From positions 136,043-200,042 of the forward strand of contig VCMS01000009.1 of the NCBI GenBank assembly GCA_022539475.1: 64,000 bases of DNA, read 5' to 3'. Made by a program: the position numbers and the translations under genes. Shown one piece after another: positions 1 through 9,717 of the stretch (positions are counted from its first letter, which is position 1; each line of letters starts with the position of its first letter). This stretch comes from Gracilaria domingensis. Its lineage: Eukaryota; Rhodophyta; Florideophyceae; Gracilariales; Gracilariaceae. The notes below the pieces were generated by a model that was not told where the DNA came from, ran no database searches, and was given only the letters and a program-made list of their open reading frames with translations.

Positions 1-1290
1 TTCGCCCGTCCCCTACGGGTCAAGGTATCCTTCGTAGATGCAAACTTCAAACCGTTCCCCTACTGGCAGAGAGAGTTAGGAACTTTAGGTGACCCTAGCC
101 CAACTCAGGGAGCTAGGTGAACGATGTAGTGCAGGTCCCCGCAATTAAGCCTCTAACCCCGCACCACACCGATCAACCTTCGGAGGATCTCCCCGCACAC
201 AACAAGCGGAGGCTACTACACTGCTATAGAAAAAACAACAAAGTAGTCACAAAAGAGAGAGGTAAAGGAACCCCAACACCAAAGCCAAGTAATGAATAGT
301 TTGAGGTTAGACGCGTGCGTCGGAGCGGGGAGGCGAAGCACAAGAAACGACTTGCCAAGACGAGGCGCCAAGACGGCGAAGCGAGGAGCGTGAGATCTCA
401 ACAGGAGTAGAAGTGAAGAGTAGTGCGAGTAAGTACGGCAGCATCCGGGCGCTGGGGCCAAGTGCTTGAGACAACCCCAGAAGAGAAGAACCCAAGACTG
501 TGGAGCGATGAACCTGCGACAGAAACCGTGCTAGTAGTTGCCGCACGGAGTCCCGTTGGAACAAAGAGATGTTACGACGCGATTTATGATCGACCCCTAA
601 GAACCCGGGGTGACCGCGAGTGGAGATTTTCCGATAAACTCTGATGAAGAGAAAAAAGGAACAGAGGGCGCACGGTTGAGTGTCGTCTGTGTTCTGCAAA
701 GTGGAATATAGTCTGTTCGCTTTGGAAACTAAGCTAGTTTTGGGGCTATTTGGGGCGCGCGAGGGGGTAGCAGAGGCTGGCACTCAAAAAATTAAGAAAT
801 TTTGGAATATTAAATTCCATTTCGCGCAGTTTAGTTCTTGGGTCCCCTAGTTTTTGTAGAGGTTCTACTTCGCCGCACCACCCCATTCACTCTTTTTCGC
901 GACCCTCTCTCAAAACTGCACTCGTGCTAGTTTGCCTTTCCATTTTCTCCCATGTTGCAATGCCAATCGCAACTCATCTCACCTGAGTCATCCCATCACT
1001 TCTTCCCAGTCCACACCACCCCCGCTATTTACCCATTTCTCGCCCCTCACGCGTTCGCATCCTCTCTCTCCGTCTCCGCAAACGTCATTTTGTAGAAGTC
1101 AGGTGGACAACCCTCCCCCTTCTCGTATACCCGCCTCGCCCCAAAACGGCTTCAAATCCCTCCCATCCTTCTCTCCTCCTGTCCCCTAAGAATCCCCTTC
1201 GCAGTCCGCGCTACCTCTCCGCCGCACTCCTAAACCCAGTCACCACCGGAGCTCTGACTCCCTCCCGCCGCACCTCCTCCACCACCTTCT
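1..1290. other. No recognised gene
   Basis: No reading frame here resembles a known protein. Bases 300-780 are purine-rich with several short overlapping frames. Bases 830-1290 are strongly pyrimidine-rich on the plus strand, because they are the downstream flank and C-terminal side of the minus-strand gene that follows. The first 120 bases could be the tail of a repeat, but I could not match them to the LTRs elsewhere in the window. Confidence 0.4.
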
Positions 1291-1294
1291 TCAT

Positions 1295-2088
1295 CTACTT
1301 ACGCCTCTTCTTCAAACGGCTCTTCCCATCCCCAACCCCACCACCCTTTGTCTTCGGTGTCACAGGGGACCCCTTCTGCACCGCCACCCTTCCCACACTT
1401 CCCTTCTCCGTCTTTCCTTCCACACCTCCTTTCACCTTCTCCTCTTCCACCAATCTTTGCCTCTTGCCCAGCTCCTTCACCTCCTTCTCCGGCACGTCCA
1501 ACCTCTCGTTCAGAACCCTATTCTCCTCCAGCAACTCTCCAACCTCCCTTCCCGCACACTCCACTATCCCACACACATGATTCCTCATCTCCACTCCGAA
1601 TACCGACAACGAATTCCGCAGGCTCGAAATCGCCTCAACCGAAACACCACTACCACCCCCACTCAGCACCACACCGCCCATTTCCGTTAAAATCTCCACA
1701 ATTCCATCGTAAAGTTTCTCCTTCATCACCAACCCCAACATCCCCACCCTCGCCTTCATCTGCCACACAAACCGCATCTCCCTGTCACCCTCGCCACCCA
1801 CACTCTCTATCTGGTCTGGTCTCCAACCTCTAACTGACTCAGATGCACCGCAGCCCTTCTCTCCATTGCGACCCCCTCCACCTCCAATTCTACACCCTTC
1901 TCCACCTCATCACCATCCCCTCTCCTCGCCTCACACTTCTTTCCTTCATCGGCCACTTCCTTCTTCTGCGACATCCGACCAGCCGCCGTAATCACGTCCT
2001 CTTCCCGCTTTGGTGACGGCGTCGGCGGTATCTCCTTCCCTTCCAACAGTGCCAACAGCTCCTCATCCTTCACGTATGCGTTCGACAT
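1295..2088 (-). pseudogene. Coiled-coil protein with basic tail, reading frame broken by a 5-nt duplication
   Basis: Two minus-strand frames abut and read as one protein of about 260 residues. The first begins at ATG 2086-2088 (MSNAYVKDEELLALLEG) and ends at a TAG at 1807-1809. The second runs from about 1815 to 1295. At the junction the pentamer ACCAG (minus strand) occurs twice in tandem; one copy alone would keep a single open frame. The C-terminal half has a predicted coiled coil (residues beginning EVGELLEENRVLNERL) and ends in a Lys/Arg cluster (KSRLKKRRK) resembling a nuclear localisation signal. Composition is rich in Glu, Lys, Gly and Val, with unusually few introns or stops. I do not recognise the family. 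It may be a host gene with a recent disabling mutation, an assembly error, or a pair of separate short genes; the 5-nt duplication favours the first two. Confidence 0.45.
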
Positions 2089-2333
2089 CTTCAGAAGAAG
2101 AAGTAGTAGTTGGATCGAAGTTTCCGCTGCGATACAGTGCAATCGAGCTAAACTGTGCTGTCCACCCCCACTGTCCAACCACACGGGCTATATCCAGCAC
2201 CATGATTGTCCCTGTTTCCTTCATCCCATTTCCCGCCAAAACATCTACTGTACACTTTCGCGCCTTCCACTATTTAAGCGCCACCTCTCTGTCTCCTCTT
2301 CGCGCTCACATAATCCCCACCCACCTCGCCTCG

Positions 2334-2665
2334 ACCGGCGATATTTTTCTCTTCCACTATAACCTCACTCGATGGTTATAGCAAAACAGGAAGATATCGC
2401 CAGTGGAGGCAAGCTAGGGACTAGTGATTGTACTTAGAGTTGCTCACCCTCTGTCTCGACTGGGGGCATGTTCTTCTTCCGTCACATCCTGTGTGGATTG
2501 TGACAAAAAAAGAATATGTCACCACTCGACACCGGATGGGTAACAATGATAGCACGTAGAGTAGTTCATCCTCCCTCTCAGCGTCCACTGGGGATATATT
2601 GATGGTCTCTCATATCCTTTCCCGGTTGTGATACAAGAGAAATACATCTCCAATGGAGACGGAGA
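2334..2665. repeat. Three spaced imperfect hairpins
   Basis: Three hairpin-forming units follow each other at intervals of about 125 bp. In the first, GGCGATAT near 2337 pairs with ATATCGCC near 2396, and ACTATAACC with GGTTATAG around a short loop. The second contains GTCACATCC pairing with GGATTGTGAC (about 2490-2520). The third lies at about 2587-2665. Linkers between them are also partly similar, so this looks like a diverged tandem array. It lies between the coiled-coil gene and the epimerase fragment, in what would be the former's upstream region. Function unknown. Confidence 0.4.
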
Positions 2666-2727
2666 ATATAGTCGTGATAACACGTAAAGGTAACAATGTA
2701 ATAAACAATAAATTTATGCTACTATCT

Positions 2728-3045
2728 CTAACCAACCTTTCGAAAACCAGCTATGACATGAGCTGGGTTACTCGAGCCAAAGATGGCAGATCCTGCAACT
2801 GAAATGTTTGCACCGGCCTTCACTGCTCCTTTCACAGTACTCAGTCCAATACCCCCATCCACCTGTATCCCTATTCTTGGGTACAACTCCCTTGCATGTC
2901 GCACCTTATCAAGAACACCCTCCATAAACGCCTGTCCTCCAAACCCTGGCTCCACCGTCATCAACAATAACATGTCTACAACTCCTTCCTTCATAAGTGC
3001 TTCGACGACCTTTATAGAAGTATTCGGGCGCAACCCAACTCCATC
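2728..3045 (-). pseudogene. Ribulose-phosphate 3-epimerase, C-terminal fragment
   Basis: About 105 residues match the C-terminal half of ribulose-5-phosphate 3-epimerase, the TIM-barrel enzyme that interconverts Ru5P and Xu5P in the pentose-phosphate and Calvin cycles. Diagnostic stretches are MTVEPGFGGQAF, the phosphate-binding IQVDGGIG with the catalytic Asp, and ISVAGSAIFG; the stop is at 2728. The N-terminal barrel half with the metal-binding His and Asp residues is missing. The frame is open from 3048, just after a TAA, and an AG at the sequence AAAAG|GATGG could be a splice acceptor. However, the 400 bases upstream contain no further epimerase coding sequence, and another gene starts at 3446 on the opposite strand. 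Most likely this is a truncated duplicate of a functional epimerase gene elsewhere. A distant first exon cannot be excluded. Confidence 0.75.
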
Positions 3046-3445
3046 CTTTTAATTATGGCAATCCGAGTGAAGCTATAAAACCCGTTCACGTCATTTATGA
3101 AGCCAAAATGGTTCCTTTCATTCTGTATTCAAGCTCCCCGTAACTCGTACTTTACAACTACTTTACAACTCAGGTTCGATATCAGTTTCATTCATTGTAC
3201 ACTTTCTACACTTCCACCTACTTTTCATAAAACATCATCACACTTTGTGGCCTGTCGTCTCATACAAGCCCTATCATTCATTCAGTACAATCACATATCA
3301 TACATTTCGCTCACTTTCACAAAGTGAACCATGTTCCCGTTCTGCGCTTTCCAACCGTTTGTACTTAAGTATCACTCTTTACCCCAGCAGTTCTCCGCCC
3401 CATCTTCCATTTCTATCGTCACACAAAAACATTCGAACACTTGCA

Positions 3446-4348
3446 ATGAACTCCCAATCCGACATGCCTCCCACTCCGCCTCCGAGTCCCAGATACTCTG
3501 ACGTCCCTCAGGCCTCATCTCCCGCCCGAAGGACTCGGGCCGTTATTGTTGGAAGGGGGCGTATAGGTACCATGCTGGCAAACGAAGAAGATACGGTCAT
3601 TTCCGCACACGAATTCTGCAGCATGGCTGCTACCTCTCATCTTTCTGATGTACCGATACTAGTTTGTGGAAGAACGAACACCCTGGAGACCGTAATTCAG
3701 GCTTGCCCTTATTCGCTCAGAGAGAATCTCGTTTTCTTCCAGAATGGAGACATCATACCATTGCTTTCGAAGCTCGGTGTGGACAAATGTTCAAAAGTTG
3801 TCTTATATGTTCGTGTCCCCTCAAGAAACGCAGCTCCGCAGGATGGTGTCACTCCTCAAAGTCCGGATGATCTCACTGTCGCAACAGGAAAGTGGGCCTC
3901 CAACGTTGCAGACAGGTTTAGGTCTATGGGTCTCACTTGCGGGGTTGTCGACGAAGACACATTTCTCGTACGCTATTATGAGAAGCTCGTGTGGCTATCA
4001 GCGTTCAACATCGTCGGGGCCTCAAGAGGTTTCATTCCTATCGACGTAGTCGCTACGGAGTGCAGTACGGTTTTGCTCACAATAATGAAAGAGCTGTTGA
4101 AGATAGTTTCGTTTAAGACAGGTACTACTTTCAACCTGGAAGAGACCGTTGGGCGACTTCTTGCATATGGGAAAACTCTCGTTGGCTTCCATACTTCTTT
4201 CTCCGACTTTCAGTTTAGGAACGCGTACTTCTACGACTTTTCCCGCCAAGAAAGAAACATTGTAGGCGGTGACCCCGCTCCTTTTCATACAAACTACGTC
4301 AACGTTGTTAAGGAAAAGTTATCCCCCTCCCCATTCCCCCAGCTTTGA
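3446..4348 (+). CDS. Ketopantoate reductase-like (ApbA/PanE family) protein
   Basis: A 300-residue protein. After a Pro/Ser-rich leader it has a Rossmann nucleotide-binding start, VIVGRGRIGTMLA (GxGxxG, about residue 32), as in 2-dehydropantoate 2-reductases, which reduce ketopantoate with NADPH in pantothenate/CoA synthesis. The C-terminal helical domain has a KLVWLSAFN segment where the family carries its catalytic Lys, and a helical TSFSDFQFR region in the usual place. Length fits the family. I chose ATG 3446 because the 67 residues upstream in the same frame (from 3245) look like 5' leader; they are Ser/Tyr/Arg-rich, so a longer form with an organelle transit peptide is possible. There is no sign of an intron. 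Family assignment is by motif and length, so the substrate is uncertain and another 2-hydroxyacid or imine reductase is possible. Confidence 0.6.
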   Translation: MNSQSDMPPTPPPSPRYSDVPQASSPARRTRAVIVGRGRIGTMLANEEDTVISAHEFCSMAATSHLSDVPILVCGRTNTLETVIQACPYSLRENLVFFQNGDIIPLLSKLGVDKCSKVVLYVRVPSRNAAPQDGVTPQSPDDLTVATGKWASNVADRFRSMGLTCGVVDEDTFLVRYYEKLVWLSAFNIVGASRGFIPIDVVATECSTVLLTIMKELLKIVSFKTGTTFNLEETVGRLLAYGKTLVGFHTSFSDFQFRNAYFYDFSRQERNIVGGDPAPFHTNYVNVVKEKLSPSPFPQL

Positions 4349-4569
4349 GGTAAGAACACATTACTTTTCGGTGTAGTAAACCTTTTAGAGATAGTTAAAC
4401 ATAAAAGTTACTTTATCGAAATGACCTGTTCCCTAACTTCACGTACAATGGACTGTCGAAGTGGAAAACAGAAGTTATCCACAATTTCGCAACTTTTATC
4501 GCCGGAATAGATAACAAACGCATCCATCTTCTGCAACAGGTCCCCAATAGCAGAATCCACTTCTTCTCT

Positions 4570-5526
4570 CTACTGCCACAGTTTGTTGTACACGAAATTG
4601 GAATTGAGGTTCACCTTTGGTACCTTCTGACGAATTCGTCTGTACGTCTTGCTCCGAGTAGGTGTCCCTTGTGTTCCAGACCGCTCGCCAGAAACACTTG
4701 AACGTGCCATTCTTGCGGACAGAAGCACAACGTCATCGTCCTGCTGCTCCGCAGTTTCTGGTGCAGTTTGGGGTACAGATGGACCAGCTCCTTGTGCGGA
4801 TTGCGCATCCGCGTCTGGAAGGGGATCTTTTATGATCTCATCTTTCTCCTCTTGCACAGCCGTCCCCTGCTGAACCGTCTGTTTCGACGCAGAAGAACTC
4901 CTTGTGTCGACGGTTTGATTCATCGCAGGAGAAGCCCTTTTCGACGCAGTGGGCTTCGTAACGGAGGTAGACTTTGTTTGACCTGTCCGCTTCGTAGCTG
5001 GGGATGCTCTCGTCTTCATAGACCGCTTCCTAACAGACGACGGACCTGCCCGTGGATGTGCTACTGATGCGCTACGTCTCGGTGTTGATGAACTTCGAAT
5101 TGGCTCCGTGCGGCTTGTCGGCGTCATCACCTCACTCATAGCGCTCACCGTTCCTCGCTTGGACGTCGGAATGCTGGCTGCCACCGGTTCCATCATTTTC
5201 TCATCCCAAGGAGCGGCCGTCCGGAGATCCTGGATATCTTGTGGAAGATCCAGGCCCTCCGCCCGGTAAGGGTAGAACGTCTGACCGCTTCGACTGATGA
5301 GAATATTATGAACCATCACAAGACCTGGGTCCAATTGCTTCCCGAGCAACTCGCGGCGTAGAACACTTCCAATTCCATGCAACAACGCTTCCCCCACTAT
5401 CACCTTTCCTTCATTCTCAATATCCATCTGCAGAGAAACCCGCATTCCACCTTGCAATAATCGAGTGCTCCGCCGAGTGCGAGGAGTCACGCTTTGCGTA
5501 CGCTTTCGAACACGAGTTGGCTTCAT
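4570..5526 (-). CDS. Unrecognised basic, Ser/Thr/Pro-rich protein
   Basis: A 318-residue intronless frame starting at ATG 5524-5526. The first ~110 residues look folded: a basic start (MKPTRVRKRTQSVTPRTRR) is followed by a hydrophobic/acidic stretch containing KVIVGEALLHGIGSVLRREL. Residues ~110-270 are low-complexity and very basic, with repeated RASPA(T/M)K-like motifs. The last ~20 residues (KVPKVNLNSNFVYNKLWQ) are distinctive and may be a docking peptide. This composition suits a chromatin, kinetochore or RNA-associated nuclear protein, but I recognise no domain and assign no function. It is convergent with the ketopantoate-reductase-like gene, with about 220 bp between the stops. The long frame on one strand and ordered ends make it a likely real gene. 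Confidence 0.55.
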   Translation of the reverse strand: MKPTRVRKRTQSVTPRTRRSTRLLQGGMRVSLQMDIENEGKVIVGEALLHGIGSVLRRELLGKQLDPGLVMVHNILISRSGQTFYPYRAEGLDLPQDIQDLRTAAPWDEKMMEPVAASIPTSKRGTVSAMSEVMTPTSRTEPIRSSSTPRRSASVAHPRAGPSSVRKRSMKTRASPATKRTGQTKSTSVTKPTASKRASPAMNQTVDTRSSSASKQTVQQGTAVQEEKDEIIKDPLPDADAQSAQGAGPSVPQTAPETAEQQDDDVVLLSARMARSSVSGERSGTQGTPTRSKTYRRIRQKVPKVNLNSNFVYNKLWQ

Positions 5527-5882
5527 GTTGAACAGCTATTGCAGTGAAAGGTGTATATCAACAATACGTTCGCTCTGGACGATACAAGAACGGATGCGAG
5601 CCTTTAAAATGGCGACTTACGCTGGGCACCCCCGCTTTCGGCAGCTCCTCCCAGCGCACTGCCAGTCTCGTCGGTGTCCTGTCCGTGGCCGCTCGCACGC
5701 TGATTGTACGCTTTAGAGTCGTGGAGTTCGCGCAATGATGACTCACGCGAGCAATGGTCGCGCTCTCTAATCATGCTCTTCAAATGCTTTGCATAGTAGT
5801 CAAGAGTACACTCATTTACTTCCATGTACAGCCTACTCCCGCGAATACACGTGGACAGCGGCGCCAACGTACCGGCGGCCGG

Positions 5883-6335
5883 GTGTAGCGAAATCAGTGC
5901 GCGGCGGCGTGTTTTGGGAGGTCCCGGGAAGGCGCCGAAATGTGGCCAGAACGTGCCCGCGAGCAGGGGGGGGGTCGGTCGTGCTAGGGTACCTACCCTA
6001 ACACGACCGGACCCCCCCGCCCGCGGGCATAAAATCGCACATTTTTCAAAAAATCGTCCAAAACGTGCCCGCGGGCGGGGGGGTCCGGTCGTGTTAAGGT
6101 AGCTACCCTAACACGACCGACCCCCCCCCCCCGCCCGCGGGAATAAAATCGCACATTTTTCAAAAAATCGTCCAAAACGTGGCCGCGGGCGGGGGGGTCC
6201 GGTCGTGTTAGGGTAGCTACCCTAACACGACCGGACCCCCTCCGCCCGCGGGCACGTTCTGGCCACCCATTTGCACCCTCCGGAGACCTTCCAAAGCACT
6301 CCTCCCGGCTCTTCTGGCAGTGATTTCGCTGCACA
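5883..6335. repeat. Palindrome array with telomere-like cores inside outer inverted repeats
   Basis: An outer inverted repeat (GTGTAGCGAAATCAGT at 5883, its near-complement ending about 6335) includes a perfect 20-bp pair around GTGGCCAGAACGTGCCCGCG. Inside are three palindromes of about 70 bp, centred near 5990, 6102 and 6216 (period about 113 bp). Each has arms of the form CCCGCGGGCGGGGGGG, then a core GTGTTAGGGTAGCTACCC. Two AT-rich spacers between them (ATAAAATCGCACATTTTTC...) are nearly identical. The block overlaps the end of the Plavaka transposase remnant, so it may be the subterminal region of that transposon or a separate MITE-like insertion. I could not identify a target duplication. 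Confidence 0.75.
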
Positions 6336-6337
6336 CG

Positions 6338-6801
6338 CCGTGCACATATAGCAAACTAGAGAAAACTAGCGCTTCACACCCACTTGATCCGCGACTTTTA
6401 GCACAATACGCGACCTTTGCAATAGCTCCGAATCGCGACGTGGCCGACATCAGAGCGACTACCTGGGCAACCCAAGTCTCTGAATCTTCTCCGCTTACTA
6501 ATACAGTGGAAAACTTTGGCTTTCTACTGGGACCAAATGCTGGAGAAGCGAAGACACGTTGGATGATGGGGTATTTGGGTCGTCCCAGCTTAAGTGCCTT
6601 AGAAGACGAATCGAAGTGTTCAAGAGTCGGAACGAAACCGCCTTTCACGAGGGCCGAATTCACCAGAGTTATCCTTGTCTTTTCTGGGAAATATGTAATA
6701 GAGTGCTCATCCAGTGTTTCTTTCACGAGACTGAGGAAAGGAGGAAGGGTCTGTTCACCAATTTGATCAAGAATCGACCTTGTGTCCGTACTTGAGAACA
6801 T
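6338..6801 (-). pseudogene. C-terminal part of Plavaka-like transposase
   Basis: A minus-strand frame starting at ATG 6799-6801 lies about 60 bp downstream of the large transposase frame and in the same direction. Its segment KFSTVLVSGEDSETWVAQV resembles the small beta-rich region that follows the DDE domain in Plavaka transposases (typically DTVLV followed by a VAQV-like strand). The frame then runs into the palindrome array, where its last ~35 codons are repeat sequence. A GTAAGT and a TTAG lie between the two frames but would leave a 33-nt intron and a frame mismatch, so a frameshift or decayed splice is more likely. Confidence 0.5.
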
Positions 6802-6860
6802 CTCTCTAACAGCAGTCCTGTTTTTGAACTGGACTTACTTCAAACACAATGTTGAAGAGC

Positions 6861-9248
6861 TCATAAAGTGAAAGAACGCCCTCTCATTGCAAACCGAGGA
6901 AGCTGTGTGGAAGTTCCTGGTAAACCTGGATTACGCTGGTAAGGAGTATTGCCATTCCATTGCTTTCTAACATGTCCGTGCTCAATGGAGCGAATAGTCT
7001 CCTCCACAGCCGTTGCTGTTCTTCTGGACGTCTTTTTGTAGTATCTCTTAAATAGCAGGTGTGCATGTTCGTGTATGCCTGCGTCGTAGTACTTGATACT
7101 TCCCAGACGGCGAATATCGTCTACGAGATGATCGAGAAGATGAAACTTCAGAGTTCCCAGTCTGGAGGGATGAAAATCCGCCAGAGTCTTTGTTGCGGAA
7201 CGCTTGAAGGCTTCAATCTCCGAACTAAGACACAGGAGAGAGCTTTCAGTCCAATACGGGTCACGATTGTATCTGAATAAGGTCGAGAGCAAGTCCGAGT
7301 ACTGAGAGAAAACGGTTGTGATTGGGGCAACGTCCTGTTCTCCACAGCATATGTCAAAGAATGCTCCTATGAAGGGAAAGACCATGTCAAGTGCTTTGTA
7401 GTTTTTGCCCTCCAGCATTCCACGGAGACCGTCTTTCGTGAAGATACCATTCAAAGATTTGCCTTTCTCCTGCGTGGAGAAATCGATATGTAAACCTTTG
7501 GCAGGAGAATCGCGTTCTATGGCAGCTAGAATTGCGTTTGCATGGTTGAGGAGTTGGGTGCGTCTCGTTCGAAATGAACGCGATGCAGATGTTCTTATTG
7601 TGGTGCACAGGGTGTCTGACAGCAGCCTCTCGATTGTGGCCGTTTTTATCAGCTTTGAGATGCCGAGAGGCAAGTTGTGTATTGGTTCGAATGAGAACAG
7701 ACTGTATGGAGACAATCCCGGGATCATTCCAAGGCTTACGGAAGTTTCGAGGAACGAAGGAATGAGAGATATGGAATTTGAACGCATCAGAGTATCCGCT
7801 TGAGATCTCCTCTCCCTCGCACGACGTGGACGTCTTTCCGCCTCGTCTTTTTGTGCATGTCGCAAGATAGCTGTGTATGTCTTTCGGATGCTTTTCGTGT
7901 GCTTTTGAGAACGTCCGTTGAATGAGGTGGGAACAGAACTCCATAAAGATGAGCGAGGGGCTTTGCATCTATGACACGGGCTTTCCGTTTTGGTCCCATG
8001 AAGAATGGACAGAATGTCCTTAGCCTCAGGAATATCCGCACAATAACTTGCAAGCAGAGGATGGCACACTCGACTTAGTTTGTCTTCGCCGATGAACTGA
8101 AAACCTTTCTGCGTGAGATTTAGAATGGGCTCTAGGACTTGACGAAGAGATTCTTGAAGGATTTGCATCCTGGACTCGCGTAGAGACTTGCTAGAAACGA
8201 ATGGCATTGCGTCTGCTTCAGATGCGGAAACCTCGATCAGTGTGGTAGGGAAGTATGCCACTACTGTGAGGTCATCACGGATACACTTACGGCGAAGCTC
8301 GTCGGAGAAGTTGAGAAATATGAGGTGAAGAGGATAGACGGTAACCGATGTTTGCTTTAGAGTTGTTGAAGACTTATCGGTGTATACCTGCAGAAGACCT
8401 ACGAAAGATTCACTGTAACTTATTTCTTGGGAGTACCACACTATTCTACTATCCAAAGAGCCCATGACCATTTCCTTAAGTTTTGAGGTGGCGTCTCTTG
8501 CGAGAGAGCCGGACATGGGGTGAGATATTTTCGTGGAGTGGGTCTGAGGTATAGGGTGGAAGAATGTGTTTTCGTTGTTAGCCAACGGGAGCTGTTTCAC
8601 AAGTGTCTGAACGGGGTCTCTCGTGTAGAGGGTGGCGCTGAACTTACATCCTTCTGGCGAGACAGTTCTGCGATTGAAACCGTCCTTTGAGGCGTATCGT
8701 TCGAAAATGGCCTTCTTCAGTTCTGTACAGCGCTTGGAACTTGTTATGGTCTCGTTGAATCGCTTTTGCGAGAATCGCGGGTCCCGAAGTAGCCCAATTA
8801 GCTCGTCCGCCTCACGATGACCAAGGTTGGAAGCTACTGAAGCCAGACAAACCGTGAGATAATCCATATGCAAATCACCAAGAGCCTCCTCAGAAGGCAC
8901 TGGGCGGGAACTGCTTCCGTGTTCTCGCTCTAATGACGCGGGACCCGGGGAAGGAGAAACACAATGCGAAGTGTCTGGAATGGGAGGGGCGCACGGAGTG
9001 GGGTCGACGATGTCCTCGGACACCGGAGGCTCGGGAAGGCGACAAGGGGCAGTGACCGTTTCGGAAGATGCGGGCGCGGGTGCGGAAAGCTTGAGACGCT
9101 TGCTTCTCCGAATGGGGCGGCTATTGTCGTCTTCCAGCGCTGCTTTCAGACGAAACGGGCAATGGTTGACATGCTGTTGAAGAGATAAGACTCCTCGGCG
9201 AGTAACGAAGGGGCACCCACGCTTCTTATGTGTACAGTAGTAGACCAT
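6861..9248 (-). CDS. Plavaka-type (CACTA/EnSpm superfamily) transposase
   Basis: A 795-residue frame from ATG 9246-9248 (the frame is open upstream to 9338 but with no ATG). The N terminus has a Cys/His finger (CTHKKRGCPF ... HVNHC) of the kind found at the start of Plavaka proteins, then a ~120-residue Ser/Pro-rich linker. The core shows features of Plavaka transposases known mainly from fungi: VTVYPLHLIFLNFSDELRRK, followed by VVAYFPT, a Cys cluster SPCHRCKAP, and near the C terminus a long helix block with LKFHLLDHLVDDIRRLGS and HEHAHLLFKRYYKKTSRR. The element moves by cut-and-paste. No stop interrupts this core, but the C-terminal continuation is out of frame, so the copy is probably inactive. 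Terminal CACTA motifs were not found on either side. Confidence 0.7.
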   Translation of the reverse strand: MVYYCTHKKRGCPFVTRRGVLSLQQHVNHCPFRLKAALEDDNSRPIRRSKRLKLSAPAPASSETVTAPCRLPEPPVSEDIVDPTPCAPPIPDTSHCVSPSPGPASLEREHGSSSRPVPSEEALGDLHMDYLTVCLASVASNLGHREADELIGLLRDPRFSQKRFNETITSSKRCTELKKAIFERYASKDGFNRRTVSPEGCKFSATLYTRDPVQTLVKQLPLANNENTFFHPIPQTHSTKISHPMSGSLARDATSKLKEMVMGSLDSRIVWYSQEISYSESFVGLLQVYTDKSSTTLKQTSVTVYPLHLIFLNFSDELRRKCIRDDLTVVAYFPTTLIEVSASEADAMPFVSSKSLRESRMQILQESLRQVLEPILNLTQKGFQFIGEDKLSRVCHPLLASYCADIPEAKDILSILHGTKTESPCHRCKAPRSSLWSSVPTSFNGRSQKHTKSIRKTYTAILRHAQKDEAERRPRRARERRSQADTLMRSNSISLIPSFLETSVSLGMIPGLSPYSLFSFEPIHNLPLGISKLIKTATIERLLSDTLCTTIRTSASRSFRTRRTQLLNHANAILAAIERDSPAKGLHIDFSTQEKGKSLNGIFTKDGLRGMLEGKNYKALDMVFPFIGAFFDICCGEQDVAPITTVFSQYSDLLSTLFRYNRDPYWTESSLLCLSSEIEAFKRSATKTLADFHPSRLGTLKFHLLDHLVDDIRRLGSIKYYDAGIHEHAHLLFKRYYKKTSRRTATAVEETIRSIEHGHVRKQWNGNTPYQRNPGLPGTSTQLPRFAMRGRSFTL

Positions 9249-9613
9249 GGGAAGAAGAACTGAACGAGAAACGACGACAAAGACTGCAAGGGAAGGGCGT
9301 CCGAAGGGAGAAGGAGGTCGAGCGACAGTCAATATCAACGTCTTGCTCAGAACGGAGAATATATTTTGAGTTTAAATCACGTGCTTTCTTTCAAAAAGGA
9401 ACGTAGGTACACGTCGACCTCAACACAAGGGTGTACTTCTCGTATTATCTACCACGGGTTATAAACCTGTGGTTTCCCAACGTTGTACGCTGTACACTTG
9501 TCCAATCTCGCACAGAAAAATAAATCTATTCCCTCCGCCGCCGCCCCCTCCCGTCCGACGTCCGACATTTTGTTACCGTCGTGATCCGTGCCATCCTCGC
9601 GTTCTACTCCGCT

Positions 9614-9717
9614 CCGTCGTACTTTTTTCCACCCTCGCACTCGCTACGAAGTGTCGTCGTACTTTTTTCCACCCTCGCACTCGCTACGAAGTGCGAGGGC
9701 GGAAAAAAGTACGACGG
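9614..9717. repeat. Direct repeat plus long-armed hairpin
   Basis: A 39-40 bp unit (beginning CGTCGTACTTTTTTCCACC) occurs twice in tandem at 9614-9653 and 9655-9693. The second copy is followed by its own near-perfect inverse (GTGCGAGGGCGGAAAAAAG...), giving a hairpin of about 26-bp arms with one mismatch and the loop TCGCTACGAA. It sits ~370 bp upstream of the Plavaka transposase start. Confidence 0.7.

Noticed and set aside
3245..3445. N-terminal extension of the ketopantoate-reductase-like protein as a transit peptide
   Set aside because: Open frame exists but composition looks like 5' leader; kept only as an alternative start.
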